This document shows positions 23,434 to 46,578 of a stretch of 64,000 bases of DNA, piece by piece. Numbering within the stretch: the stretch's first letter is position 1; every line of letters starts with the position of its first letter. The translations under genes were made by a program, and so were the position numbers. The stretch covers positions 62,001-126,000 of the forward strand of contig RCAB01000015.1 in assembly GCA_003640385.1 (NCBI GenBank), in the 5' to 3' direction. Under the pieces are notes generated by a model. That model was not told the origin of the DNA. It ran no database searches and worked only from the letters and a program-made list of their open reading frames with translations. The stretch comes from Setaria digitata. Taxonomy: Eukaryota; Nematoda; Chromadorea; Rhabditida; Setariidae.

Positions 23434-26400
23434 CTGTTAGGAGCATCAACTATTGATAAAGTTAGCAATGTGAGCAACATAGTATCTCTTATCATCAGTC
23501 ATAACAACGCAGGATATATTGTGAACACAAATTTTAGACCCTATCAATGTAGCGTGTAATCGAATTGCATCAATTTCACAACACATTATCACACCATAAA
23601 ATATTTTCAGGTCATCATCACTAATAAAATAACATTTGCCTTTGTATTTGTGGTTTATTAGCAATTAAAATGAGTTAAAAAGAGTAAGAAATTACAGCAA
23701 AAAATGCAAACAAAAAAGTCAAATTTAAATCTAAACAGAAGAATTAGCTCAGTTTCGTCATGAACTATAAATGGAAGAATATTTACGATAGCGAAAAGAC
23801 GATATACACAGTCAAGTAGTGGGGTATTGTGCACATTAAGTGAACTTATTCCGAGAGCAGAAGAGAGAAAATGTCCAGAGAAGGAGTTGCAATCTTTCCA
23901 AATAAAATTTTGATAAAAACTATGAATCAAACGATTTCTAATTGAGCAGAAAATTATGCTTTCAATAACATGTCTGTTTTCCTCTACAAATGAGACATAG
24001 GAGAAAAAGAACGCAAAAGGTGTTTGGCTCATGATTTATTTTACCTGTCTTACAGTAATTTCTCTGACAAAATTATTTTTTCAGTATCACTTAAGACTTG
24101 AATGCACAATTTCTTTTCGCTCCATTTTACACGAGTTTTAATGTAAAGCTTAAACAATGAAGTTAGTAGCGCTAAACAAATTAATCAGTTCTGTTCAGAA
24201 CGAAGGTAAATTATATGGACACATACTATTCTTCTATTGGGCCAATTTAGTTTCCATTCCATCGCAAGATCGATACAGGCAAATAATCCAATAGTCCTGT
24301 AGGCTATCACACCAGGAAAAAAATCAGTCATTTTCGAGATCTGATTTGCACACTTATTGCTAATTGGTACTTTTCCAGAAGAGTCGAGGAAGGGCTGTCA
24401 AAAAAGATTCACTGAAGAGTAAGCTGAGAATCTAGAGACAGACCTAAAGTCGTTTAAAAAAAAACTGCGCGACAAAAGTGAAGAAGAAAGCGGAGCAGCA
24501 TATGCTACGAAACAAAAAATAGTTGCTCTTTGTTGCCGCAAAACTTCACTCCACGCAGTTCTTTCGGATGCGAAAACTATCTGTGCAAAACTGAAATTTC
24601 CTCGCCCCCTAAGATCTAGCAGGAAGAACTATGTGTCAAGAGTGGAGAAGATGGGACACAACTGAAGAGTAACTGAGATAAATTAGTTCTTGTAATTAGC
24701 AAATTGAACGTTAGAACTTCTTCATTTCTCCTTTTTTTCGTGATCATTAAGAATGGATATAAAATCGACATGATATTGTAAGTTATCCACTGAATTCTAT
24801 GTGTTGAATTATTCTTCCCTTATCACACACTTTTTTAATTGTGAATTTGAACAAACTTGCTTCAAATTCCATTCAAAATAAGCATGAAAGATTGCTTTAT
24901 TGCAACATTTGCATTGCCAACTATAGAAATAACAGTACGTTTGATCGGTAATATTTAAGTTTGGATAAATTAAAATTTATTAAAAACTTGAATGATAGAG
25001 AAATTTATGCAATTCAATAGTTGAGAAATGTACACCGAGGAAGGGATAAAAGAAGCACGGAGAGGTAACTAATTTAGAGTGAAAGTAAACAAAGTTTGTT
25101 AACCATCGATGCTTTTCAAGGACTAAAGTCAAATGTCTGTAACGATGAGGAAAAAAAGTTTTACATTAATCATTAGCAAACAAAATGCATTAAGGCTTGG
25201 GTTAGTTCTGAGGAAAATATTTGCTCCCAAGTCACAAATGTATGAAGATCTAAGTATCAGAATCCAGAAGAATGATTCTGAGGATTCCAAATAGAGAGAG
25301 AACAACCATCCGGGATGGCAGTGAAGGATAACTCATATAAACAAAGAGACTGAATTTGGTAATAAATAAGAAGTAGGAAGATTCTTTTTGAGTCGGTGTC
25401 TAGTCAGAGTCTGAATCCTTCCTGCCACTGGATGGTACTTTTTAACCTTGACGGTTACTATGGAGTCGGCTAAGACGCAACATAGACCCTGGCATCAAAT
25501 CTTTTGATTGCACAGCTTCTTATATCGTCCATTCATTCTGTTACAACTTCCCTCATTGAGTTCAGGAAACTTAAGATAAGTTCTTGTTCTAACTAGATGA
25601 AATACGGAAAAGGAAAAAAGAAGCAGAGAAAAGGTTGTGAAATTTTAGTGAATGCTAGAAGGATCCTTTTGAGCATTTGTGCTATGAGGTATGTGGTGGA
25701 CAATTGTACCCATGGTGACAATTATATATTTGAAGGACAGATGGAAATCACCTGCAATAGGTAGGGAGACACATAAGTAAACCGAAAACTCTCAGGTGAA
25801 TGAAGGGAGAGAAAGAGAGGAAAAGACAGAGGTGAGAGAGAGATGAATAATAAATAAATTGAATAGAGGAAGGGGTGACCAACTCAGTGGACGCATAAAC
25901 AGTCCATAATTAATATAATTAATTATGCAATGGTAAAGTACTGAACTTGGCAGAGGCAATGACAATACGGAAGCGGATTAATTTAGAAAGGAAAGGAAAA
26001 TGCTCTGAACTTTTTTTATAGAAAAAAAAAACAGGTTGAGAAGTGACTCTGAAAAGCCTGTAGCAGCCATTCGGGAATGATGATCAACCGTCCGATCCGG
26101 TTTGTCCACCACTAGCCACTAGTCAGCAGTAGATAGATTAAAGTCGTCGATTATTCTTGAAAATGTCATTCATTATTTAAAATGGCTTTAAATGGACGAA
26201 AAAAATACAATTCACGAAGAGAAGAAAAGAAGGGAAAATGAAACCACCGATTATGATGAAAGATTGCAGAATCAACCACAAATCATGAAACATTTCATAA
26301 AACTTTACGAGTTCTTCCACCATACGAAATACGAATGTACTGAGAGAACCAAAACTGGCATCTATACCAAATGCATCGAAATCAATCATTGAACGGCAAC

Positions 26401-27226
26401 CAAACAAAAAATTTGTTTTGCAGTAGAGAATCATAGCGGATGATTACTTTCTGGTTCGCTGGGTTTCTACTACATGTCAACAATTTATGGGATTCAAAAC
26501 CAGCAAGAAGTTCAACACCGACTGATAATCATGCAGAAGAAAAGTTAATAATCAGTTGCTTGGCAGCTGACCACACCTCTGTCTCTCTCCCATATTACCT
26601 GACCTCCAAGATATGACCTCCGATGCAGTTTCAACCGCCAACTGTCAGCCTCTTGAATCGAATTTGCCAGTTAATTTCGATTCAGTTCACTGATTATTTG
26701 ATTGAACAAATAGCTAAAAATATTCGCTCAAAGCCGCGAAATGGACAGAACATTCAATGTCTTCCTTAACACTGGGACTAGCACTGATGCCTTCACGATA
26801 TTTCCTTAACAGTTGTGGCCTTTTATGGTTAAATTAAAATTCAAATATACCATTCGAAACTAATTCAAACCAATTAAAACCTGATGAGAAATTTTGATTA
26901 CATTGCTCATAACATTAGCATAAAATCACATACAAGAGATGAAAAATTACCGGATAAAATAATTATCTGTGCTAGTTTAATTGTTAATTAGTAATTCGGG
27001 AATGGTTAATGAACTAAGAAGTTAAAAAATAGTCTTTTCTTTTGGAATATACTGCTATAGAAACTTCTTTCTTATAAAGGTTTAAATTTCCATATAAAAA
27101 AAAATTGTTCCTAATAAAACTAAGAAATGATAATAATCATTCGTCAATGGGTCTAAGTTCATATGATCATTTTACTAAAGAATAATATTTTGAAAATGTG
27201 GGAAAAATACAATAGAATTTCAAACA

Positions 27227-27601
27227 CTACATTTACCCTATGAAATGGAAATCACTGGATAAGAATAAGTTCAGTGAAGCATTTTATTCAAATTGTTCCA
27301 GTTCTTTTCAACATGATGAAACTACCTCACAAAAATAACATTACATCTTTCTTTTTCCGTGATGGCAGGGATACTGTACCAAGTCAAAAACAAAAAAAAA
27401 AAGTTGAAATAAAAGATTTGTTGAAAAATTTCTCGAATGACTGTCAACGACAACTCTGTTTTCTCCCAAAAAGTTTTTCAACCACAACTTATGAAATGCG
27501 TTCCCAAAACTTTCCCGTTACTTATGATGAGGAAATCAGATATTTTGCAGGAAAATAATCTGTTACACATATTTACCCTATAAGATAGAAATCACTGGAT
27601 A
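27227..27601. repeat. Short direct repeat pair about 340 bases apart
   Basis: A stretch near 27231-27262 and one near 27570-27601 share ATTTACCCTAT, GAAATCACTGGATAA and most bases between them. The segment between holds a 94-codon open frame with no recognised domain. Confidence 0.65.
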
Positions 27602-29124
27602 AATTCCTATATTTTGAATTCGTTTGTGAAGAAGCACTGTCTTTTGCTACTCATTCCGATCCTTTGCTAATTTCAACTCCTCAACAATAGCATAAAAAAG
27701 GAGAGGGGAAGCTTTTTTTCACCAACAACAGCATGAAGATTCAGTGTAGGATGATTAAAAAGCGAAACTCTCAAATCGAAAATCCTCCGAGATTTCTTGA
27801 AACGAATGTCCCCATCGCTACATAAAATTTCGGCGAACAAATCATATTCAATCAGTGAGTGACTTACTTAATTTGGATATAAAACACTTCAATCTTCACT
27901 TTTTCAGGCACCGTGGACGTACGTGAACGATCCGTACGTTATATAGTGCGTGAAGGCCCGTCATGCAGTGACATGAGAGTGCCATATTCTGCTGACTACT
28001 GAGAAGAGCAGAGAATTAGAAAACGTAATAAAAATGCTTGTAAACTTCTTCCCTTTCTATTTTCAGTAAATTAAAATGTCTCAACTGTTGAGGAGAAGTG
28101 ATTGAAAGTTCCCTATGAGCAGAGAATGTTTCCTGCTGAATCCTGTCCGGGGACAGATGTTTTTAGCGATGGTGAATAGTTGAAAATAAGAGGACGACAC
28201 ACTTGACAGTTTATTGAGCGGTTAAGAGGAAAGTGCTAGATGGACATTTGGACTCTTTTATTCAATTAACCGTCAACAGCATTAGAGTGAGAGAAGCATC
28301 GCACAGGGGACGAAGAGTTGAAGTAGACGAAAATTTGGTAGATATGAGTGAGTATTATAATGGGCAATAGATTATCTGAAGACGCAAAGTGACAATTAAG
28401 GGACTGTTTCGGACAACTGCAAAGTGTTAAGGTTTGCTTGGCTAGAAGATTTCAATCTTGTCCATAAACGAACTGTAGGAAAATATTTGTAAAAATTGAA
28501 ACAGTACTGAAAACTGCAAAACTTTGCAACAAAACAAATACACTAAAGGTTACTGGCCTAAATCTTTATAAAATAACAGATAAATCACTCGTCCCCTCTC
28601 CTTTTGCTCTCTTTTTCGCTCGTCCCCTCTTGTGTACATCGAGTTTGCGAATTCGTTTTTTGATGAATTCACTAGATGACAGCACTTTGACTTTAAAAAA
28701 ATTAGAAAAATGCAATAAAATATTAATTTACTACAATTCTCGCCTACTGTTTTCAAACAATCATTTTGAGCGAATAGGTTTCGCCCCAAAAAATATTCCG
28801 CCATTTAACTGATGATACTCTAAAAGTAGATAAGAGAAAACTCAGGGGAAAATATGACTGACCTCGACCTTGATAAGGGCAAGCTGTCAGTATCCCGAGA
28901 ATGGGCATCGTAGCAAGATGCGGAAATTCTATGGCCGAGATATCCAAATGAATATGAACTGAAATCGCCCCTCTACCACTGCTAGTCAATATTACAAAGC
29001 ATAATGAAAATTCATGAAGTTAAAAAAATTCTCTTACTTTTTACAACAATGTTATTAAACTGCTAGGAATTGGATAACCTTTAACTTCTCAGAAATAATT
29101 ATGATCATAATTAGTAACAAGTGA

Positions 29125-29174
29125 CAATAAGTAATAATAATAATAATAACAATATATTATCATCATTATTATTA
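29125..29174. repeat. TAA/ATT tract with imperfect dyad symmetry
   Basis: A run of TAA units is followed by ATTATCATCATTATTATT, so the two halves are nearly complementary and could form a weak AT hairpin. Most simply a microsatellite. Confidence 0.75.
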
Positions 29175-31407
29175 AAAAAATATATGAATAGGTAAATAAA
29201 TAAACGAATAAACAAATGAATAATAAAATAGTGGCATTAAAATATATCATACCGAGAATAAAAACTTCAATTTTTGTCCTTCGCTGTTTTGTATCATTTT
29301 CTTTTCATCGGTTGAAGAGCAAAAAGAGGAAAAAGTAGCAAAAAATTGAATTCCGAATTAGATCTTACTCATCAATTATTTTAATTATAAAGTTTAGCTT
29401 TTTCGTTTCAACTACATTCAGTTAAACCTTCATCGATTCTTTTGAAGATGTATGTAAATTTCATCCATTTAAACACCTTCCTTACTTTCTTGAAACACGC
29501 CAGTTTGCAGTGAAATCAGCCAAGGCATGTAGATTCAGCTTTAGAGTTCAATAATGCTATCTTTTAGGATTGATTCATTAACTAGTCCAGATTTTGTCAA
29601 ATTGTTTCATCCACTCAACATAACAGTTGCTGGTTAAAAATATCCGAGAGTTGTTCCGAGAAGGTCAAAAAAGCAAAACTGATTTTCTCGGAAGAGTATC
29701 ATAGAATCAATAAAAGATGAAAACTTTTCATACATCACAGTGAGCTCTTCAAAGTATACAAAAAGTAATAGATGATACTGTGTAAATCTCTATGAAGTGA
29801 GCTTGAGCTCCGATAAACGACTTTGCAATGAATACATGGACTTTAAGTAAATGAATGTAAAATTGGTGGAAATGGCATGGATTCCGGAAGAACTTGCTAG
29901 TAAATCCAGGTATTATTGAAAACGTATGATCTAAGCTGAGTGATAATCAATTTAAGAGATTGACCACTTAACAATACAGAGACCAATCTGCAATCCAAGC
30001 AGGACATTTTACAGCGGGTAATAAATTCAATTCTGATTTTTCGACTGGGTTCGAAAAAAGATCTTAGAAAGTCATAAAAATAAGAGAAGCGCAAAAAAAC
30101 CTCCAATACCCGAGATTTTTGAACGATATTTAAATGAACAACCATAAACCGATGTAAGAGTGGATCGCCATAGACAAGCAGGAATTATGAAGAAAAAAAA
30201 TATTTCAAAGATATCAAGAATGATAAGAGGATACGATAACAGAATGTCGTATGTTAGACAACGTTACTTTTCAGTAAATCGGTGAAATTTTTCATTTTGT
30301 TCCAAAATTCCTCAACATCAGAGGGGTTATTAAACAGCTTGGAAATCGAAAGTGAACTTTCGTGAAGAAATTTCTTTTCTTGGAAGAAAAGGATGAAAAG
30401 GCGACATATGTTTGGAAGAAACAATTTCGAGAAAATTTCATGTTTCTGAAACAAAAGCTTTGTTACAAAAGTCATGTGAGCAGGTTTGACCGATAAATAA
30501 CTTACTGTGTGTGCTACAATAAATTTAAATTTAGAGTGGATGAAAGAGAAGGAGTTGAGATCGAGCTCATAACAACAGGTAACTTTGAAAATCCAGAAGA
30601 TTATCGCATTTGCCAGGGAAAACCGAAGAACTTAGCAGTGAGTGTCAAAATTTAGCAGTAACTAAAGAAGCAGAAGTGCTGATGAATGAGAAATGTGGCA
30701 AGGGAGAAACTGGATTAAAGAACGAATGACCGAAAGTAGAGATTAAGTTAGAAATCTATGAAGAGACTGTACTCATTCAAGGATACTGCTAATTGTCATG
30801 GAGTAGTTATCGGTACCGGTGGAAATGGCAACGAAATTCAAGGAAACAACGGAGATGGTATAAGGGAGGGTTGACATGATAACTTGTCATTCACCTGTGC
30901 TTATTGGTCACTTAGTTCACATTTAAAGTGAATAATTTAAGTTTCTTCATGAATTCATATCGCATCATATAACTTCTTTTGTGTTGACTTGGCAAATGAC
31001 TGAAAAGTGACAAGGAGAGAAATGGGGAGATGAAGGAAATTTTAAAAAAACTCTTAGAAATTACATTTAAGCCAACTTCTCCCCTTGGCCACTTGACTGG
31101 ATTTCACTTTCATCAGAGAAGCTTCCCCATGAACTTTTTCGTTTCATTTATTTCAATCAGTTTACTTTACGATAACCAAGACGTCACTGAATGCTCCCCA
31201 TTGTTCATTAGTCTGCGCGCTGAAACTACGGCGACAGTAGAAGTTAGAAGAGGTCAGTGTGAGTCGGAGCAAGAGGTCACGAGTAAGGACTCCAAGTGAT
31301 GGTAGAGAAGTGAACAAAATAATCGATGGTAATAATATACCGATGGCGAATCACTGCCAAAAGTATTGTTGATGTAAAAACAATTCTGCAAGAGGAAAAG
31401 AAGAAAA

Positions 31408-40146
<8,739 letters not shown>

Positions 40147-42909
40147 ATGCCAGAAAGAATAGCTGCAGCTTTAAACATGGATACTTTTAACCGAGTGAGT
40201 CATTTGACTTGAAACATCATTGTATATAAATAGCTTTCATCTTGCTTAGATTAATAGAGACTGGTATGCAACGGAAGAGTTCAGGAAGTAAGGTGCCTCA
40301 GGAAGCATGCTGTATCCCAGAAGCGGATGCGACGAGACGCGAATGTCGAATGGAGGGTAAAAGAAGTGGCCATGTTTTCCTTCTTTCCGTTTCCTCATAT
40401 ACTCACCTTTGTACTTCTTATCCGATCACATGCTGATACTAATTGTAGATAATTTCCTGCACTTTCACGCTCACCCCTCTCATACTTCCATTGATTTCAT
40501 TGTTGCGCACTGAAGAACGAAGCACGTCCCTACGTGTCCTTTCTAGTCGCTCCGTCACCCAATCTCAATCTCACCTCACGTCCTCACTACGCTGTCTCTT
40601 TTCGTATTTTCCCACCGTCCCGTTAAATGAACAGCGTGAGTTACGAACATATCACACATAGCTAAACATGTGCGCGCGAAATGAATAATTGTTTACTTGT
40701 TTGAGTGATCGAAAACAAAATTGGCGCACAGAATGAGGACATAATTCGTAAAGTCAGTGAAATACTGCAATGCTTATCAATATTTTCCGTAACTCTCTCT
40801 CAGCTGATTTATTAAGGGATTTGAGATTAGTTAATTTGAAAACTTGTAAAACTTGCATCATAGCCTCGACATATCAAAGCATGATTACGTATTCAAAGTA
40901 CAGTTACGGAGATTATAGTTGTTTACGAGTTAAAAGGCCATCCTTTTCACCTTCGGTTTTCGAAATTTATTTTGCGAAGTAAACAGAAGAATCTTAACTA
41001 TTAATTAATTAAGTAGATTTATTCCGAAGATTATTTCCAAGCAGCTTGGTAGCACAATTGAATTTACTCCAAAAAAAAAATTCAACCAACTCAATTTTAA
41101 TCCAATTCATTTAATAGACGCTTTCGGGGGAGTGTTAGTGACAGCTGCTTGAACTTTTCTTCATTCCTCATCATGTGTCATACAAAATCAGAGACATCAT
41201 TTCAATGGTATTCTACTGTCACCATTGTGAAGCAGTATGCTTTTTCACTTTTAACATCTCGAAATTAATTGCTACTGCTGAAAGTTTCAACAACATATTG
41301 AAATTATCCTAAACGACGGATTTTTTTTCTTTGCTAACAATTTTTCTGATGAAGAATTCACACTCACACTTAATCCGGCAAATGAGGGACTGCATAGAGA
41401 TCCATCCTCATCTCATTAAAATTGTTCAATCTGCAATCTTTATATCACCCATGACCCGTCCTTTTTCCCAGATTTACTCAGATGCAGAAATGACTGTACT
41501 GAGGGGAAATGGATACAGTATAGATGGAATACCCGATTTCATGATGTGTCCTGTAACATCCCCATTGTCACAAGTAGTGCTTTTGCTGTGTGAAACGCGA
41601 CAAGGCAGAATTTATACAATTTTTGAAAATTTCCAAACGCCATCCTTCTTTCTGTTGCAGACAACTCTAATAATGACGAACAGTCGGTGTACTGCTGCTG
41701 CTATTTCAATTGCAATGGCAATTGCAGTTGCTGTTTTCCCTATTTCCATCTAATATGCAAAATTGATCTCGTTTTTCGCCGGGACACCTATAAAATCGTG
41801 TCTGTCTAATCCGGTTCCTTGGAGCGGAAAGCAACTGCCGTACGATTACTCTTCTTCCGTTGACATTGAGAGTTTCCTCCGATTTTCTACTTGGCTTAAG
41901 AGAAGAATCGGCTAGAGAAAAAACTGTAGACGATTGAGAGGAAAGGGAGAAAAGTGTTGTTAGCGCCAACTACTGAAGAGGACGGCGATTTCGAGATCCA
42001 TTGGAGAAACGAAAAAAGGTGAAAATTTTCCTTTTGCTCAACAACCAGATGACGGATTTGAACTTCACTTATAAGATTCACATGTAAGTAGGAGTTTGAA
42101 TAGATATTTGCAGGATGTCACACTGTATTTAAATGTGTTCTCGTTGTCAACTCTATTGACAGGGAATAATTAAATACGAAGATTCATTTTTAGGCTCGGC
42201 CTAACGCAATACCCGAAAACTTCGAAGATCAGAAGGGACTTTTAAAGCGAAACAAATATCTTCAAGGTGGGTGCTTTGTGTCTGTCCATGCTGTCATTGG
42301 TTTACAAGCTTGTCTTATCAGCATTTGTTAAGATCAGGAATTCAGAATTTGTCAGATACTGTTGCTCTTCAGTAGTAGCCATATCAGCAGTAGGGAAACA
42401 CTGATTGAGAAATGAACTGTCTTTAGCTATTGTTTCAGTTTTTTTTTTCAAGCTCTCTTCACATTTAATTCCTGCGATGCCCAATGCATTGGTGCGAGTC
42501 GAATCAGTAGCACTGAGTGCATAGAGAGTGAAGTTACTCACCTTCTGAATCGGCAACTGGTGAATCCGCAGGCTTCTGTTAATCTGACTTTTCACTGAAT
42601 AGAAAAGAGATGAACCAGCTTGGGGCAGGTGTTGGTACTACTGTTGGCGCTGCTGCCCGTATGTGTGTGCGCAAAGATCTGTGCAAATGACTACTGTCAC
42701 AGGAAACTGCGAATTATTTCAATTTTTGACGCACAAAGTGACAATATGAGCGACAGCTGTAGTAGTAGTAATAATGGCTGGAAATTCAGTTAGGAACACG
42801 TTAGTTTCGAATTATTATCGAAATAATTGTCGGTTTGTTCCTGTGGCAGTTCCCAACAACTCCATTAGGAGACCTTTCGTCTGTGATGACATTAATATTT
42901 GGCAATCCT
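40147..42909 (+). other. Candidate exon chain, plus strand
   Basis: Three blocks are phase-compatible: 40147-40194 (MPERIAAALNMDTFNR, donor GTGAGT), 42194-42266 (ARPNAIPENFEDQKGLLKRN, acceptor CATTTTTAG, donor GTGGGT) and 42850-42909 (acceptor GTGGCAG, donor GTATGT). The reading is protein-like but the third block is also open in another frame. It could be the start of an unknown gene, an upstream part of the BAZ2 locus, or chance. No family is recognised. Confidence 0.2.
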
Positions 42910-43788
42910 GTATGTGGATGAACTGATACAATCTCATGCGCTTTTTTGCTGTGGCATTTTGATTTGGAAATTCGTGTTAAATTTAATCTTTTCTTCGCAC
43001 GAATAATATTAGAAGTAAATAGTGGCAGTATTCTGTCAGTTGCATTTCCCCTAAGAGGTTACATTTTGGTGTAGTGAAATAAGAGTAGTGATATTTGTTG
43101 ACAACAAGCGAATATCGACGAACAATGATACCTTAAATATCAAATGTGGTTGAATGGCTCGTTTATTGACGTCTGAGATTTTCACACTAACAGTGATGTT
43201 AATCGTTGAGATTTACGACAGTTCTATCATCTTTGGTATGTTCAGAATAGATCAGTTGAGTGCTGAATGTGACTGTGTTTATTATTCGTGCTGTCGCCTG
43301 TCACACTGTTTAGGTAATGTTTAATTTTTGTGCTCTTACGACAGGGCGCCATCATTCCATCTTCTGTTTTGGTTAGCGCTCACTTTCTAAATCAGCATGC
43401 TAATTTCCGTTTGTTTTGAAATTTCTGAAAGAGTGGTATGAAGAGAGTAGTCTAAAGTATGACCTGAAATGATCACCATCACTAAGTGAATATCACAGAA
43501 GGCTTGTCATTGCAGCTTGTCTAAAGTATGGCTTCTTTCTCCATTAAAGCGACATGTGGACAGTGACTACTTTCCTCTTATCTCCAAACGGCGACCACTT
43601 CCTGTAGTCTTGAAATAGCAGAAGAAGCGTCTGTGGAACTTGAATGTTCTCTCCTTGCTACTTGGCAAAACACAGTGAACAGTCTCGAGAAAAGCCGAAC
43701 TGGAGCAGGTGGACGGACAAACAAGCGAATATATGAAATGCCTCATGGAATAATACTGTGTCTGTTGAACACAGTGATGTGACGGCTA

Positions 43789-43883
43789 CTGATGCTGATA
43801 CTGACTGTGATGATGATGGCGATGTTGATGGTGGTGTTGATGTTGATGGTGATGGTGACGTTGATGGTGATGGTGATGTTGGT
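43789..43883. repeat. GATGTTGATGGTGATGG-type minisatellite
   Basis: Interrupted GATGTT, GATGGT and GATGAT hexamers. It produces Thr/Ile- or Met/Val-rich open frames on both strands that should not be read as proteins. Confidence 0.85.
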
Positions 43884-46562
43884 TGTGGCAGTAGTGTTAG
43901 GTTTTTTTGAACGTTCTGCAATGGGAGAAATGAATCGATTTCGGTGGGTAACGAAAAGAAAGGAAATAAATAAATGTGAAGAATGGGAATAGGCAGAGAT
44001 TGAGGAAATAGCCGTCGCCTCATACTCCTTCCTCTGTCCTCCATCATCGAAGTTTTTCAGTGAGTGAAATAAAACCGAAAACCTCAGTTCTCTCCTTGTA
44101 ATGGCAGTGGAGGGAAGCGTTTGCATTGTGTGGGATACTGCAAACTCGCCGAAAAGGAGAATTCCTCCTTCAGTTTCTGAGTACAGCCAAACCTGTGCAC
44201 AGTCTTGCTTTTGCTGCTGCATACAACGCTCGATCTCGAGAGTCTTCTAGGTGCTTCACAGGGGATCCATGCCAACGTGGACGTTGACGAGAAAGCCACT
44301 ACTCTGAACTGTTCTTGTCCTCGTCACATTTAGATCCGTCTTCCAGCCAGGTGTGTCTAGCAGTATTTTAATATTTCCTGATTACTTTTACATTCTTTCT
44401 CCGCTCTCATTGTTTGTTTGTCCTTCTCTACTGGTCGTTAAAGTACCTACCAATCCTCAGCAAACTCAGCAGATGTTACCTGCATCGTTGAAATACGAGG
44501 TCCTTTCATCGGAACAAGTTTTTCTGATAGCGATTTGTTGGAGTTGATATTCATCGTTTCCAAACTTTCGAGGAAGCCTGCTCCACTCTTACTCAGTCCG
44601 TTTCCTCTTTGTTTTGAAAAAAACTGGTGGTGTTTCATATACTCTCCCACTCTATCTCAGTAGAAAAAGACGGAAAATAAAGAAAACAATTCGTTTCATA
44701 CTTAGAGATGCTAAATGATTCCGAGATCGGTTAGATAATCGTATTGATTCCGTAAATGGCACAGAGAAGGAAAACAGAAGATGCGCCTTGTCTGTGTAGG
44801 CTGGAATCAGTTAGGGTTTTGAGCAGGCGAAGCCACCACAGATGAGTTGTATCGTTTCGTCCTTAATGGATGAGCGAACAGCTGGAAAAATTCAGAACTG
44901 AGTCAACTGTTGTCAAAGGAAGCATTTGATGTATAGGAAATCTTTCTGTGCTAGAAGTGAGGGCAATAGGGAGACTATCGCAGTAACTCGATTGTAAAAA
45001 TATATCGAAATTTTGTGCTAACAAGTATTTTAACTGCCTTTCTATGAAAAAGACATTCTAGCTCCTTCTTGTGTCACGACATATTTTTTCCCATGAAGTT
45101 TCTGTTGAGTGTAAAGAGCATTTCATACTGATTTTATTTCTTTGCTACTTTCTAGCTTAGGGTTAGTTTTTTCTTAAGAGCATTTCAAGCCATAACTTAG
45201 ATTACTGGAAGTAGCAATAAATGGAGTGCAATTATTAGCACAAACCACAGAGTTAGATGTCTGACTTTTGAGCGCTGAGTTTCTCTTTTCGATGCATGTA
45301 TAGGGCGACATGCATCTAATCGAGAGATGAGGAAGAAATCCATGGCTTTTCACAAAAAGGGAACAAATGGAATGGAATTATTTAATTTTAATGAAGCTCA
45401 ATGATGGACAAATAAAGATGTCTTGTTGAAAGGAATGATTATTTTCTTTTTGGTCCTTGCGATGATAGTGATACTGTAGTAACACTGCAGCAGCGATCAT
45501 TTGCTGAATGGTTCTGATAATAGTGGGACAGTAATAGGGATATACCTGCTGTGGTCACGGTTATGATTTGCAATCCTCTACCAGCAATCGGAAGACTTGC
45601 TGTGATTTTTTGTCTGAGTGATTTTCATCTTTCATTACGATTTTTTATGGAATTAAGAAGTTCCAAGTTTGTCTCCTCTTTTCTAGTCCCCTCTTTTCGC
45701 TCATTAAATCAAGCACTGCTTTATATGTGTTGGCAAACGAAAGTGTGACGCTTACCGAAGCCGTTTTTGGTTAAATGAATTTCCTCAGTACGTCCTCAGA
45801 AGTGTTGAATCAAAATTTTCCTTTCACTTGCGTGTGCTTGACAATGCATAGTAAGGTGGTCGTGTACCTAATTAATTAATTAACGTGGTGTCGGGAGAAA
45901 TAATAGAAGGATATGGATAGCACCGCTTACTCACTCTTTTATGCTGAATATTTGAGGACTGTTAAGCAGTGATTTCTCACCAATCGATAAGTCTGACTTC
46001 AGCCATTTCGTCTTGTTTGAAGTTAGCAACAGACTCTACAACATCTGTGATGATGAGGAAAACAAAACACGAAGTGCTGTCACGACCCATATTACGTTTT
46101 ACACTTCAAACACCTTTTGGTGCTTGTTGCGAAGAGTAAATGGGTAGATGTAGCGGAATTTAGATTCACTTCTGTTAAGCTTCCATCAGATCACAAGTGG
46201 TTCCCATGCCATGGAGCTAGGTCGTGTCACCTGTGTTCGAAAATGCTGTAAACTTGATGGTTGTTCAGATGACGAGATTAGTCTTATCGATTGGAGCAAG
46301 GAAGAAACACGAAATCGTGCGTCGATCTCTCGGAAATGTACGATTAGCAGTGTCACAGGCTGGTGGAGATGTCGGAGCTTGGCATCTTTCGCCTCAGAAG
46401 AGAACTTTTGATTGTTGGCAGTGAAAGTGCCTTCTTTGCATGGAGAATGACGGTTTAATGTCGTTTTCATGTTACTTTGATACGGGTGGGATTTTTCTTT
46501 TAATTTTCAGCCACTCCCTGTAATGTGCCACGAATTGCATGCCCTCGTCCTGTCTGTCATCC

Positions 46563-46578
46563 GTGTGTGTGTGTGTGT
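46563..46578. repeat. TG dinucleotide microsatellite
   Basis: Eight uninterrupted GT units. Confidence 0.85.

Larger units (their letters stand above)
23434..31400. other. Gene-free stretch of about 8 kb
   Basis: No exon with recognisable homology on either strand. It contains a short direct repeat pair (27227-27601), an ATT/AAT tract (29125-29174) and otherwise unique AT-rich sequence. Open frames of 60-125 codons occur at about the number expected by chance for this composition. Confidence 0.45.

Noticed and set aside
27903..28010. Plus-strand block after CTTTTTCAG that reads as a short terminal exon
   Set aside because: No upstream exon in phase could be found, and no homology is recognised.
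41651..41870. Cys-rich plus-strand block after a TTGCAG acceptor, and a basic minus-strand block in the same place
   Set aside because: Both strands look protein-like at once, which shows how little such short open stretches prove here.
43490..43515. TATCACAG, the miR-2 family seed
   Set aside because: Eight-base match only, with no convincing stem around it.
43658..44222. Overlapping minus-strand frames with Thr/Ile and Ser/Pro repeats
   Set aside because: They read through the GATGGT minisatellite and encode only low-complexity sequence.
44480..44640. Minus-strand block starting MKHHQFFSKQRGNG with a GTAACA donor
   Set aside because: The same stretch is open in other frames on both strands and has no confirmed partner exons, so I could not separate it from chance.
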